From: JAIWNK01 sp964453115
Lineage (GTDB): Bacteria; Chloroflexota; Anaerolineae; Anaerolineales; Anaerolineaceae
Direction: 5' to 3'
Length of the DNA stretch: 64,000 nt
Assembly: GCA_964453115.1 (NCBI GenBank)
Contig: CAYVRT010000010.1
Location: forward strand, 1 to 64,000
In this document: positions 6,935 through 15,017 of the stretch, in pieces
Layout: each line of letters opens with the position of its first letter
Position numbering within the stretch: the stretch's first letter is position 1
Made by a program: the position numbers and the translations under genes
Notes under the pieces: generated by a model
Databases searched by the model: none
What the model saw: only the letters and a program-made list of their open reading frames with translations
Told to the model about the DNA's origin: nothing

Positions 6935-7695
6935 TGAATGCCGTGCGGATTTTTGAAGGCACTGCCCGGCCGGGTGAACCCTACTGGCGGGTGGTGAATG
7001 CGGGCGAGAGCGGCGAGCCGGAAATCCAGTTTGACGGGGTGATTTCGGAGTATGCCTGGTTTGAGGGCGACATCACTCCGAAGCAGTTCAAAGATGATCT
7101 GTACCGGATTGGCAAGGGTGGGCCGGTGACGGTGCGGATCAACAGCCCAGGTGGGGACGTGACGGCGGCATCGCTGCTACGGGCGACCCTGATTGATTAT
7201 CCGGGGCGGGTGACCTGCCGGGTTGACGGCCTGTGCGCCAGTGCGGCCACGGTGGTGGCGGTCTCTGGCGACCGGGTGTTGATGCAGGACACGGCATTCT
7301 GGATGATCCATGACCCCTGGACGGTGGCGATTGGCGGCGTTGAGGATCTCAAGGCGGTGATTGAGCTGCTGAAGACCGTGAAAGACGGGATTGTGGCAGC
7401 CTATACCAGCCGGTCGAACCTGGACGCTGAGCGGATTGGCAAGCTGATGACCGCTGAAACCTGGATGACTGCGGCTGAGGCGCAGTCATACGGGTTTGTT
7501 GACCAGGTGGTGACGGACAACCCGAACAAGGCTGGGCTGCGATCTGGCCAGAATGCGGCCATGCTGAACGGCCTGCGCAACTATCGGAATCTGCCGGCGG
7601 ATTTGCGGGCGCTGCTGGAGCAGCCCACCGCAGAAGCACCGGATAACAATCCCCTGGCTGATCGGCTCCGCGCCGAGGCCAAACTTCTCGCTTGA
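6931..7695 (+). CDS. ClpP-type prohead protease
   Basis: This 254-residue ClpP/crotonase-fold serine protease sits in the prohead-protease position. It shows VTVRINSPGGDV (oxyanion region, about 66-77), the nucleophile in CASAATVVA (Ser104) and the catalytic His in MIHDPW (His127). TAETWMTAAEAQSYGFVD near 150-170 probably supplies the Asp. It would trim the N-terminal delta domain of the capsid protein during maturation. It overlaps the portal gene (ATGA); ATG 6934 is an equally possible start. Confidence 0.92.
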   Translation: MMNAVRIFEGTARPGEPYWRVVNAGESGEPEIQFDGVISEYAWFEGDITPKQFKDDLYRIGKGGPVTVRINSPGGDVTAASLLRATLIDYPGRVTCRVDGLCASAATVVAVSGDRVLMQDTAFWMIHDPWTVAIGGVEDLKAVIELLKTVKDGIVAAYTSRSNLDAERIGKLMTAETWMTAAEAQSYGFVDQVVTDNPNKAGLRSGQNAAMLNGLRNYRNLPADLRALLEQPTAEAPDNNPLADRLRAEAKLLA

Positions 7696-7715
7696 GGTAA
7701 AGGAAAGGAGACCCC

Positions 7716-8957
7716 ATGAACCTCAAAAAGTATTTTGATGCTGCAAATGCAGCCGAGGCGCGGGTACAGTCTATCGCCGCGCAAATCAATGAGTTGTTTG
7801 ATGCTGGTCGCAATGACGAGGCGCTGGCCATGCGCCCTGAACTGGACAAGGCCAAAGCGGCTGCGACTGAAGCCCATCAGCTCTATCTGTCCATGCAGGA
7901 TGCCACGTCTGGCGGCGGCGCTGATCCGGCTGCCCGGTTTGTGCCGATGGGCGGCGACCCGGAGAAACGAGCCGTGACTGAACTGCGCGCTACGCCGCAG
8001 TACGCAGCTGCGTTCTGGGATGCGGTTCGGGCTGGGGCATCGCCGAAATCTATTCGGGCTGGGATGCACAGCGGCGAGCGCTTCAGCGTGCTGATGAGCG
8101 CCCTGACCGAGACGGGCGGCAGCCCGGCGGGTGAAGATGGCGGCTTCCTGCTCCCGCAGGATTTCGACAACATGATCCACGAGCTGGGGCGGCAGTTCCC
8201 CGACCTGGCCCCGTATGTCAACGTGGAAACCGTCACGGCCTACACTGGCTGGCGGGCGGTTGAGCAGGCTGCGGCCAGCCTGGCGTTTGCGGCCATTACC
8301 GAGAACGTCACTCTGGCGGAGATGGAACAGCCGAAGTTCGACAAAGTGACCTACACGATGGTGGACTACGGCGGCTACCTGCCGATCAGCAATGATTTGC
8401 TGGCCGACACCCCGGTCAATATCCAGGCTTACCTGGCCCGCTGGTGCGCCAAAAAGATTGCCCTGACCAATACCAGCCGCGTGCTGACCTTTGTCAATGC
8501 GATCAGCCCGACAGCGGTGGGCGCAACGGATGACCGCTTTGCGGCCATTAAGACGGCGCTGAACAAGACGTTGGACCCGGTGATCTCGGCGGGGGCGACC
8601 ATCTTCACCAACCAGACCGGCCTCGACCTGCTCGATCAGGAGCTTGACGGTTTGGGGCGTCCGCTCTTGCAGCCCGACCCCAGCGCGCCGACCTCCTACC
8701 GGCTGGTTGGCCGTCCGGTGGTTGTGCTGGCTGACCGCATCTGGTCGAACCTGGGCACACCGAACCGGGCGCGCATGGCGATTGGCGACGGCAAGGCCTG
8801 GCTGACGCTGTTCAAACGCCAGGCGCTGGAAATGGCCGTGACCACGATCGGTGGCGACGCGTGGCGGCTCAATAACACGGAAGTGCGGGCGATCTATCGC
8901 CTGGACGAAGCGGTGATTGACGCCAGCGCGATGACGCTGCTGACCCTGGAGTTTTGA
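7716..8957 (+). CDS. Phage major capsid protein (HK97 fold)
   Basis: This 413-residue protein has an N-terminal coiled-coil delta domain (about 1-75) that acts as the scaffold and is removed by the upstream protease. The HK97-fold body follows, with GGFLLPQDFDNMIHELGRQ, YLPISNDLLAD, a central KIALTNTSRVL helix region and IFTNQTGLDLLDQELDG. A strong GGAAAGGAG ribosome site precedes ATG 7716, fitting the need for high expression. Confidence 0.95.
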   Translation: MNLKKYFDAANAAEARVQSIAAQINELFDAGRNDEALAMRPELDKAKAAATEAHQLYLSMQDATSGGGADPAARFVPMGGDPEKRAVTELRATPQYAAAFWDAVRAGASPKSIRAGMHSGERFSVLMSALTETGGSPAGEDGGFLLPQDFDNMIHELGRQFPDLAPYVNVETVTAYTGWRAVEQAAASLAFAAITENVTLAEMEQPKFDKVTYTMVDYGGYLPISNDLLADTPVNIQAYLARWCAKKIALTNTSRVLTFVNAISPTAVGATDDRFAAIKTALNKTLDPVISAGATIFTNQTGLDLLDQELDGLGRPLLQPDPSAPTSYRLVGRPVVVLADRIWSNLGTPNRARMAIGDGKAWLTLFKRQALEMAVTTIGGDAWRLNNTEVRAIYRLDEAVIDASAMTLLTLEF

Positions 8958-8971
8958 GAAAGGATGATCTG

Positions 8972-9610
8972 ATGGCACGGATTAAGGTCTATTACAGACG
9001 GGGCGGGGAGGAGTTGGTGGTGGATAGTGGCGGGAAAATCACACTGGACGGGACGATTGACCGCCCTGGTGCGCCAACTCTGACTGCGCTTAAGGCGGCC
9101 TTGGTGCAAAACTATCGCATCACTCCGGCGACATCTAGTGCAACTGCTGTGCATGCAGCGGTGACGCTGACGAGTGCTGAGCAGGATGTGACGACTGCGA
9201 TCACTAACCCGGATGTGCCGCGCACGGTGACGGTCAAGGGCAATGCGGCCGGTATCACCGGCAATGTGGTGATCACCGGCACGAACATCGAGGATGAGGT
9301 CATCACGGACACGATTGCGTTGAATGGAACTGCTGAGGTGGAGGGTGTGAAGGCGTTCCGTACCGTGACGAGCATTCGTCTGCCAGCGGAGACGCACGTT
9401 GGGACGGATACCGTGAGTGTTGGCATGGCCAAGAAATTTGGCATTCCGCACATTGTGCGGAATGCTGCCTGCGCGTTGGTGAAACTGTTTGATGGCTCAG
9501 CAGATGGCGGTAGCCTAGCGGTGGATAGCGACGAGGTGGAAAAAAACTTGTACTCGCTATCCGGCACTCCAAACGGTGCGAAAGTGCTGGATTTGTACTA
9601 CCTGGTTTAG
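8972..9610 (+). CDS. Probable virion decoration/structural protein
   Basis: This 212-residue, beta-rich, threonine/valine-rich protein has a repetitive central stretch (TVTVKGNAAGITGNVVI..) typical of capsid-surface or fibre-like virion proteins. ATG 8972 is chosen because AAAGGA lies eight bases upstream; the frame can also open at TTG 8954. It follows the capsid gene directly, where HK97-like phages often place a decoration protein. I do not recognise a named family. Confidence 0.6.
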   Translation: MARIKVYYRRGGEELVVDSGGKITLDGTIDRPGAPTLTALKAALVQNYRITPATSSATAVHAAVTLTSAEQDVTTAITNPDVPRTVTVKGNAAGITGNVVITGTNIEDEVITDTIALNGTAEVEGVKAFRTVTSIRLPAETHVGTDTVSVGMAKKFGIPHIVRNAACALVKLFDGSADGGSLAVDSDEVEKNLYSLSGTPNGAKVLDLYYLV

Positions 9611-9622
9611 GAGGTTCCACCT

Positions 9623-10129
9623 GTGGCAAATGTTTTGACGGCGACTGAAGCAGCTGATGTGCTGCGTGTGCTTTCGACCGATGCGGTGATGCTAGCGTTG
9701 CTGCCGCAGGTGGATGCCTATCTGCGTACTGCAACCGGGCGCGATTGGACGTTAGATAGTCCGATCCGCCCGGAGGCAAAGGCGGCGGCCAGGCTGCTGC
9801 TGGTGCAGTGGTATGAGAACCCGGGCGGGTTGGGGCAGGATAACCAGGTGCTTTCTGGCGGGCTGCGGGCAGCGCTGACGCAGTTGGAGGCGAGTGCGCT
9901 GAGCTACCGTCAGTTTGCCGGGCGCACTGGCGCCGGGGCTATCTCGCTGAGCGGGGTGCGCGTGGGTGACACTGTGCGAACCCTGACCGGCCTGATTGGC
10001 GTCTCGGGCGACCAGAGCACGAAGTTCGAGAGCGTGATCAGTGTGGATGACCAGATCCAGCAGCGTTCGGCGGATGACCTGAGCGCCACATGGTACACGG
10101 CCTACATCCTGAAACCAGGTGAGCTATGA
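9623..10129 (+). CDS. Head-tail connector (gp6-like)
   Basis: In this 168-residue protein the first 100 residues are helical, with AADVLRVLSTDAVMLALLPQVDAYLRTATGRDW and a helix ending LLLVQWYENP, the pattern of gp6-type connectors that bind under the portal. The C-terminal 70 residues are an extra domain without a clear match. It starts at GTG 9623 with AGGAGG at 9609-9614 and ends in an ATGA overlap with the head-closure gene. Confidence 0.78.
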   Translation: MANVLTATEAADVLRVLSTDAVMLALLPQVDAYLRTATGRDWTLDSPIRPEAKAAARLLLVQWYENPGGLGQDNQVLSGGLRAALTQLEASALSYRQFAGRTGAGAISLSGVRVGDTVRTLTGLIGVSGDQSTKFESVISVDDQIQQRSADDLSATWYTAYILKPGEL

Positions 10130-10470
10130 TCATCGGTGGACGGGTCTGGAATCCGGGTGAGATGCGCACGACGGTGACGATGCAGCAGCGGCAGATGGTG
10201 CAGGATGTTGGTGGGCATCTATCGCCGCAGTGGACGACGGTTGCGACTGTAAAAGCGAAATGGGTTAATGCTCATGGGGCTGAGGCGGTGCAGGCGGCGG
10301 CGCTGGGGCATGAGCAGGCTGCAACGGTGACGGTGCGATTTTTGCCGGGCATGGATGCGACGTGGTCGCTGTTGATGGATGGTCAGCGGTACGCGATCGT
10401 GTCTGTTGACAATGTGCTGGATCGGGATCAGTTGTTGGAACTGAAGGTGCGGCGATGGTCACCAGCGTAA
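10126..10470 (+). CDS. Head-tail adaptor / head-closure protein (SPP1 gp16-like)
   Basis: This 114-residue beta-barrel-like protein has the typical opening WNPGEMRTTVTMQQR, a central AKWVNAHGAEAVQAA, and RYAIVSVDNVLDRDQLLELKV at the end. This family seals the filled capsid and makes the tail-docking face. It sits between the gp6-like connector and the gp10-like protein, exactly as in related phages. Confidence 0.85.
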   Translation: MIIGGRVWNPGEMRTTVTMQQRQMVQDVGGHLSPQWTTVATVKAKWVNAHGAEAVQAAALGHEQAATVTVRFLPGMDATWSLLMDGQRYAIVSVDNVLDRDQLLELKVRRWSPA

Positions 10471-10847
10471 CGATGACGACGACGGGGTTCGGGCCGATGT
10501 TGGAAGATCTCGCGCAGATGGGGCTGGACGTGGATTCGGTGGCGGATGAGGCGCTGCGGGCAGGCGCCGAGATTGTGCAGGCTGAGATGCAGTCGTTGGT
10601 GCCGGTGAGGACTGGCAATCTGCGGGCGCATATCCGCATACTGGGCCCAGAGCAAGATGGCAATGTGCACTGGGTGGTGGTGGGCGTGAGGCAAACAGAT
10701 GCAGACACTGCGCGGTATGGTAACGCGGTGGAGTTTGGTACTTCTAGTATGCCTGCGCGCTCGTATATCAGGGCCGGGTTTGCCTCAGCCCGGGCTGAGG
10801 CATTGCGGGCGATGCGCGAGGTGCTGAAAGGGATACAACAGGGATGA
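10455..10847 (+). CDS. HK97 gp10-family head-tail protein
   Basis: This 130-residue protein has the family signature AGAEIVQAEMQSLVPVRTGNLRAHI, then YGNAVEFGTSSMPARSYIRAGF, typical of HK97 gp10/minor-tail joining proteins. It overlaps the preceding gene by 16 bases and the next by an ATGA junction, indicating coordinated translation of the connector set. Confidence 0.88.
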   Translation: MVTSVTMTTTGFGPMLEDLAQMGLDVDSVADEALRAGAEIVQAEMQSLVPVRTGNLRAHIRILGPEQDGNVHWVVVGVRQTDADTARYGNAVEFGTSSMPARSYIRAGFASARAEALRAMREVLKGIQQG

Positions 10848-11182
10848 TTTGGGAACGGGTCATGAATGCGCTGGATGGGTTGGGGTTGCCGGTGGCTGCC
10901 AACATGATGCTGACGGATAGCGGGACTGCGCTGCCGGATGCGTATTTGGTGTATACGCTGATTGCGTCTGTGCCAGTGCAGCATGGGGATGATGTGGAGG
11001 CGATCCGGGAGGATTTTGTGCAGGTGAGTTACTACTGCACGACTGGACTGACCGGGATGCCTGATGTGGAGACGGCGATGACTGCGGCTGGGTTTATTGC
11101 CGGACGCAGGACGGAACTGCCGTATAACCCATCCACAGGCCATTATGGTCTGGCGATGGAGTATAGTGTTTTGGAGGTGTGA
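10844..11182 (+). CDS. Tail terminator / completion protein (gp17-like)
   Basis: This 112-residue alpha/beta protein contains ALPDAYLVYTLIA and FVQVSYYCT, with the strand order seen in DUF3168/gp17-like tail terminators, which cap the tail tube and join it to the head. Position between gp10-like and major tail protein supports the call. Sequence identity to a defined family is weak from inspection alone. Confidence 0.7.
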   Translation: MIWERVMNALDGLGLPVAANMMLTDSGTALPDAYLVYTLIASVPVQHGDDVEAIREDFVQVSYYCTTGLTGMPDVETAMTAAGFIAGRRTELPYNPSTGHYGLAMEYSVLEV

Positions 11183-11183
11183 G

Positions 11184-12101
11184 ATGCCTGTTACGGCAAC
11201 ATCGGGAGAGTATAAGAGCCGGGTGGGGCTGGATAGCCTGTATATCGCCCAGGTGGCTGATAGTTCGAGCGGGTATACCGCGGATACGCCGGAAATGCTG
11301 GCGCCTGCGGCGGATGCGGTGGTGGAGCCCAGCACGGCGAGCGAGACGCAGTATGCGGATGATGGGGCGTTCGACGTTGTGACGAGCGAGGGAGCGACGA
11401 AGGTGACGCTGACTGTGACGGGTGTGCCGCTCGAGATGCTGGCGAAATTGACGGGAAAACGGTTTGATAGTACGAGTGGGCGGTTGTATGATTATGGTGG
11501 TACACCACCAGACATCGCGCTGAGTTTCCGCTCTCGAAAAAGCAACGGAAAATTTCGGTATTATCAGTTCCTGAAGGGGAAATTTGAGGTGCCGAAGGAG
11601 GAGTTTGCAACGCGGGGCGAAAAAGCGGAGGTCAAAACGGTCAAGCTCGTGTATACGGCGATGCGCACGATGTATAAATTTTCGTTGGGCGGAGGGATCA
11701 CGGACGCAACGAAATCGGTCGTGGGTGACGAGGATACGCTGAATTTTAGCGGGACGACGTGGTTCGCGGCTGTACAGACGCCTGCGGTGGCGTCGTATAG
11801 CGCTCTGGCGTTGAGCAGCAGCACGCCGGCGGATGCTGCGACTGGTGTGAGTGTGTCGGCCAACCAGACGCTGACGTTCAACAACGCTCTGAATGCGGAC
11901 GCGTTGACCAACGTGACGCTGATTAAGGCGTCTGATGGTGTGGTGATCACGTCTGTGATGACGATAGACTCGGCGCGGAAGGTGATCACGATTGACCCGG
12001 CGGCGCCCTTGACGGCCGCGACGGCGTATATCATCGTCTACCTGGTTAAGGACGTTTACGGGCAGACGTTGGCGGGCGCAGTGAATTTCACAACTGCGTA
12101 A
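11184..12101 (+). CDS. Major tail protein with C-terminal Ig-like (Big_5) domain
   Basis: This is a 305-residue protein. Residues 1-200 are a phi13-type tail-tube fold (EYKSRVGLDSLYIAQV.., LRSRK-like IALSFRSRKSNGKFRYYQF, KAEVKTVKLVYTAM). Residues from about 210 form an SbsA-type Ig-like domain: STPADAATGVSVSANQTLTF, then AATAYIIVYLV and VKDVYGQTLAG. Such domains decorate the outside of siphovirus tails and may bind carbohydrates. ATG 11184 is used; the frame is open upstream inside the previous gene but lacks a ribosome site. Confidence 0.85.
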   Translation: MPVTATSGEYKSRVGLDSLYIAQVADSSSGYTADTPEMLAPAADAVVEPSTASETQYADDGAFDVVTSEGATKVTLTVTGVPLEMLAKLTGKRFDSTSGRLYDYGGTPPDIALSFRSRKSNGKFRYYQFLKGKFEVPKEEFATRGEKAEVKTVKLVYTAMRTMYKFSLGGGITDATKSVVGDEDTLNFSGTTWFAAVQTPAVASYSALALSSSTPADAATGVSVSANQTLTFNNALNADALTNVTLIKASDGVVITSVMTIDSARKVITIDPAAPLTAATAYIIVYLVKDVYGQTLAGAVNFTTA

Positions 12102-12113
12102 GTTTGGCTTTGG

Positions 12114-12145
12114 CTGGGCCGCGGGGCGGCTCGCGGCCCAGCGTT
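12114..12145 (+). terminator. Stem-loop between major tail and chaperone genes
   Basis: CTGGGCCGCG (12114-12123), 8-base loop, CGCGGCCCAG (12132-12141), then CGTTTT. A perfect 10-base stem with a short T-run suggests a partial terminator that keeps tail-tube expression above that of the chaperone and tape measure genes. Confidence 0.6.
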
Positions 12146-12158
12146 TTGGGAGGTTGTC

Positions 12159-12464
12159 ATGAACGATGTGATGGTGTTGACTATCTATGATGGGAATGAC
12201 GAGGTGTTGAAAACGTTGCGGCGGTCGTTTGTGCCGTGGAGGTTACTGAAACGTGCGGTGATGTTGGCGGGAAAAATTGATCTGGCGCACCCGGAGACGA
12301 TGACGGCGGAGACGGTGGATGACCTGGCGATGCTGGTGGTGGATGCGTTTGGTGGTCAGGTGACGCTGGAAGAAATTGACAATGGCGCTGATCTGGGGCA
12401 GATGCTGGCAGTGATGACAGCAATTATGAGCATTGCTCGGGGGCGGACCGGAAACCCTACATAG
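12159..12464 (+). CDS. Tail assembly chaperone, G product
   Basis: This 101-residue helical protein lies between the major tail and tape measure genes. That position and size match gpG-type chaperones, which coat the tape measure before tube polymerisation. It starts at ATG 12159 behind GGGAGG. It ends at TAG 12462-12464, but the -1 frame is open across and beyond the stop to 12673, giving the usual G/GT arrangement. Confidence 0.8.
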   Translation: MNDVMVLTIYDGNDEVLKTLRRSFVPWRLLKRAVMLAGKIDLAHPETMTAETVDDLAMLVVDAFGGQVTLEEIDNGADLGQMLAVMTAIMSIARGRTGNPT

Positions 12465-12673
12465 CCGGGGTAGACCCGGGGGATGCGAGAGGTGATGGCC
12501 CGGTGGACGCTCTGGGGGCGCTTTTGGATTTGGAGGTGACATTGGTGCAGCGGTTGGGTTGGTCGCTGCGAGATCTGGACGAGACGGATGTTGCCTCGGT
12601 GATGATGTTTTTGGGCCGGTTGCAGGGGCGTTCTGCGCCGCGACCGGTGTACTGCGATGAGATTGATTGGTGA
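12440..12673 (+). CDS. T region of the tail chaperone, made by a likely -1 frameshift (GT)
   Basis: The -1 frame relative to gpG is open for 77 codons from 12440 to TGA 12671-12673, ending three bases before the tape measure start. Its protein contains LVQRLGWSLRDLDETDV and VMMFLGRL, like the T domains of gpGT chaperones. It has no ribosome-site-backed ATG of its own. A five-G run at 12439-12443 (codons CGG GGG) is the best slip site; GGAAAC at 12450-12455 is an alternative. Neither is a perfect X-XXY-YYZ heptamer. Confidence 0.7.
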   Translation, partial: GADRKPYIAGVDPGDARGDGPVDALGALLDLEVTLVQRLGWSLRDLDETDVASVMMFLGRLQGRSAPRPVYCDEIDW

Positions 12674-12676
12674 GAT

Positions 12677-15016
12677 ATGGCAGACCTGGAACGTACGATA
12701 AGCCTGGATACGACCGATTTTAAGGCCGGAGTCGCGCAGATTAATCGCGAGATGAGGCTGTTGGAAAGCGGGTTTCGGGCGTCGGCGGCAGTGTTGGGGG
12801 ATTGGAGCCGTCAGGCGACCGGGCTGGAGATGCGGGCGCAGACGCTGACTGCTGCGATGGATTTGCAGCAGCGCAAAATCGAGGCGCTGCGGGCAGAGTA
12901 TGATCTGATAGCTGAGACGCAGGGCGAGAACAGCCGGGCGGCTCAGGATATGCAGATCCGGATCAATAGAGAAACTGAAACGTTTGGAAAAATGGGGGTG
13001 GAGTTGCAAACGACTCAGGGAAAACTATCTGAGATGCGCGAGGCGGGTGAGCAGGCGGGCGGGCAGGTGGATGAACTGGGGAAACAGAGCGAGGAAACCG
13101 GCAGGCAGGTGGAGGAACTGGGGAAAAAACAGGATGAGACTGCGGATAAGACGGCAGGTTTTGGTGGGGTGGTGGATGGGCTGGCAACTGGGTTGACTGC
13201 CCTGGCTGGGGTGGTGGCTGGGGTGGTGGCTGGGGTGGTGGCTATTGGTGCTGGGGTTGTGTCTCTGGTGTTGTCAACGGCTAAAGCCAGCGGTGAACTG
13301 GTTGATATGTCACTTAAAACTGGTATTTCAGTCACGCGGTTGCAGGAGTTGGCGTATGTCGGTGAACAGGTGGGTGTATCTACTGAGACGTTGACAAGCA
13401 GTTTTACGCGGTTGACGCGATCCATGTCGGCGGCGCGCAATGGGAATCAGGACGCTGCGGCGGCGTTTGCGACGCTGGGCGTGAGTGTGGTGGATGCGGA
13501 TGGTAAGCTGCGGGACAATGAGGCTGTGATGACAGATGCGTTGGCCGCTCTGGCTGGGGTGGGAAACGAGACGGAGCGGGATGCGCTGGCGCTGGAGCTT
13601 TTCGGGAGATCGGCGTTGGAGCTGAACCCGTTGATCTCGACATCAGCCGATGAGATGGAGCGGCTGCGAGGAGAGGCGTATGAGGTGGGTGCGGTGATGT
13701 CGGAGGAGGATGTTGCAGCGATGGAGGCGTTTGGTGATACGCTCGCTGCGCTCCAGGCTGGTTTGCAGGGTACGTTGGGGACGCTGGCGATGGTGTTTTT
13801 GCCGGGTTTGCAGGGATTGGCAGATATGGCGAAAGTTTATTTGGGCGATTTTTCGGCGATTGTGCGCGGGGCGGATGGCGACCTGGCCGTGATGGCTCAG
13901 GGGGTGGGGACGCTGTTGGGGAAGATTATTAGCGACCTGGCGCAGCAGGGGCCAGAGATGTTGCAGGCTGGGCTAGGGATATTGACGGGGATTGTCAATG
14001 CGCTCGTTGGTAGTTTGCCAGTGCTGATACCGGCGGTGGTACAGATGTTGCAGGCGTTGGTGCAGTTTGTTGTTACCTCGCTGCCAATTTTGATCGAGGC
14101 GGGTGTGCAGTTGTTGGTGGCGCTGGTGACCGGCATTGCTCAGGCTCTGCCCGAGCTGGTGCGCATGGCGATTGGGATTATTCCGGTGCTAGTTGGTGCG
14201 CTGCTGGAGATGTTGCCGCAATTGATCGAGGCGGCGGTGGCGCTGATTTTGGCGCTGGTTGAGGGTTTGACGGAGGCTCTGCCGCAGCTGATTGAGATGG
14301 CACCAGAGATTATCTTGACGCTGGTGACGGGTTTGTTGGATGCGTTGCCGGCACTGGTGCGGGCGGCATTGGAGATGATTTTGGCGCTGGTTGAGGGTTT
14401 GATGGAGGCTCTGCCGCAGCTGATTGAGATGGTGCCTGAGATTTTAAATGCAATTATAGACACGATCATTGAGCTGCTGCCTGTGATCGTGGAGATGGCG
14501 CCGGAGATAATTTTGGCGTTGGTGACGGGGATCATTGGTGCGCTGCCGGAGTTGATTGACGCAACGTTTGAGATTGTGGATGTGATTGTGCGTCAGATCA
14601 CGGAACTGATCCCGGCGTTGGTGGACGCGGGCGTGGATATCGTTGCGGGGCTGTGGGATGGGATCAGCAGCCAGGGGGGATGGCTGGAGGAGCAATGGCA
14701 GGCGTTTTTGTCTGGGCTGGTTGGAGGGGTGCAAGACCTTTTGGGCATACGGTCGCCTAGCACCGTGTTCGCGGAGATCGGCAAAAACCTGGCGTTGGGG
14801 TTAGGCGCTGGGTTTGAGCGTGAGATGCGTGGTGTGGCTGCGCAGGTGGATGGGGCGGTGATGGGGATGGTGCCAGGTGTTGCGACGGCAACAGGGATGA
14901 TGCCGTCTGTTGTGCCTGGGGGGGTGACGGTTGTGGTGGAGCAATTGGTGGTGCGGACTGAGGAGGATATCTACCGTGTGGCGCGCGTGGTGGCTGAGAT
15001 GATAGGAGGTAGGTGA
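12677..15016 (+). CDS. Tail tape measure protein
   Basis: This is a 779-residue protein. The N-terminal 140 residues are coiled coil (SLDTTDFKAGVAQINREMRL onwards), then a Gly/Val-rich membrane-like segment (about 168-200) and a minor-tail region (ELVDMSLKTGISVTRLQELAY). A long run of amphipathic hydrophobic repeats with ALPQLIEMAPEIILTLV-type units covers about 430-650, and the C-terminal LLGIRSPSTVFAEIGKNLALG motif is very typical. It sets tail length and probably enters the host membrane on DNA ejection. Confidence 0.95.
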   Translation: MADLERTISLDTTDFKAGVAQINREMRLLESGFRASAAVLGDWSRQATGLEMRAQTLTAAMDLQQRKIEALRAEYDLIAETQGENSRAAQDMQIRINRETETFGKMGVELQTTQGKLSEMREAGEQAGGQVDELGKQSEETGRQVEELGKKQDETADKTAGFGGVVDGLATGLTALAGVVAGVVAGVVAIGAGVVSLVLSTAKASGELVDMSLKTGISVTRLQELAYVGEQVGVSTETLTSSFTRLTRSMSAARNGNQDAAAAFATLGVSVVDADGKLRDNEAVMTDALAALAGVGNETERDALALELFGRSALELNPLISTSADEMERLRGEAYEVGAVMSEEDVAAMEAFGDTLAALQAGLQGTLGTLAMVFLPGLQGLADMAKVYLGDFSAIVRGADGDLAVMAQGVGTLLGKIISDLAQQGPEMLQAGLGILTGIVNALVGSLPVLIPAVVQMLQALVQFVVTSLPILIEAGVQLLVALVTGIAQALPELVRMAIGIIPVLVGALLEMLPQLIEAAVALILALVEGLTEALPQLIEMAPEIILTLVTGLLDALPALVRAALEMILALVEGLMEALPQLIEMVPEILNAIIDTIIELLPVIVEMAPEIILALVTGIIGALPELIDATFEIVDVIVRQITELIPALVDAGVDIVAGLWDGISSQGGWLEEQWQAFLSGLVGGVQDLLGIRSPSTVFAEIGKNLALGLGAGFEREMRGVAAQVDGAVMGMVPGVATATGMMPSVVPGGVTVVVEQLVVRTEEDIYRVARVVAEMIGGR

Positions 15017-15017
15017 G

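Noticed and set aside
7581..8978. Minus-strand open frame of 465 codons over the protease and capsid genes
   Set aside because: Antisense to two strongly supported genes, with low-complexity His/Arg/Gln composition and no motif.
14020..14600. Repetitive region as a CRISPR array or DNA satellite
   Set aside because: The repeats are in-frame hydrophobic helices of the tape measure protein, imperfect and without spacers.
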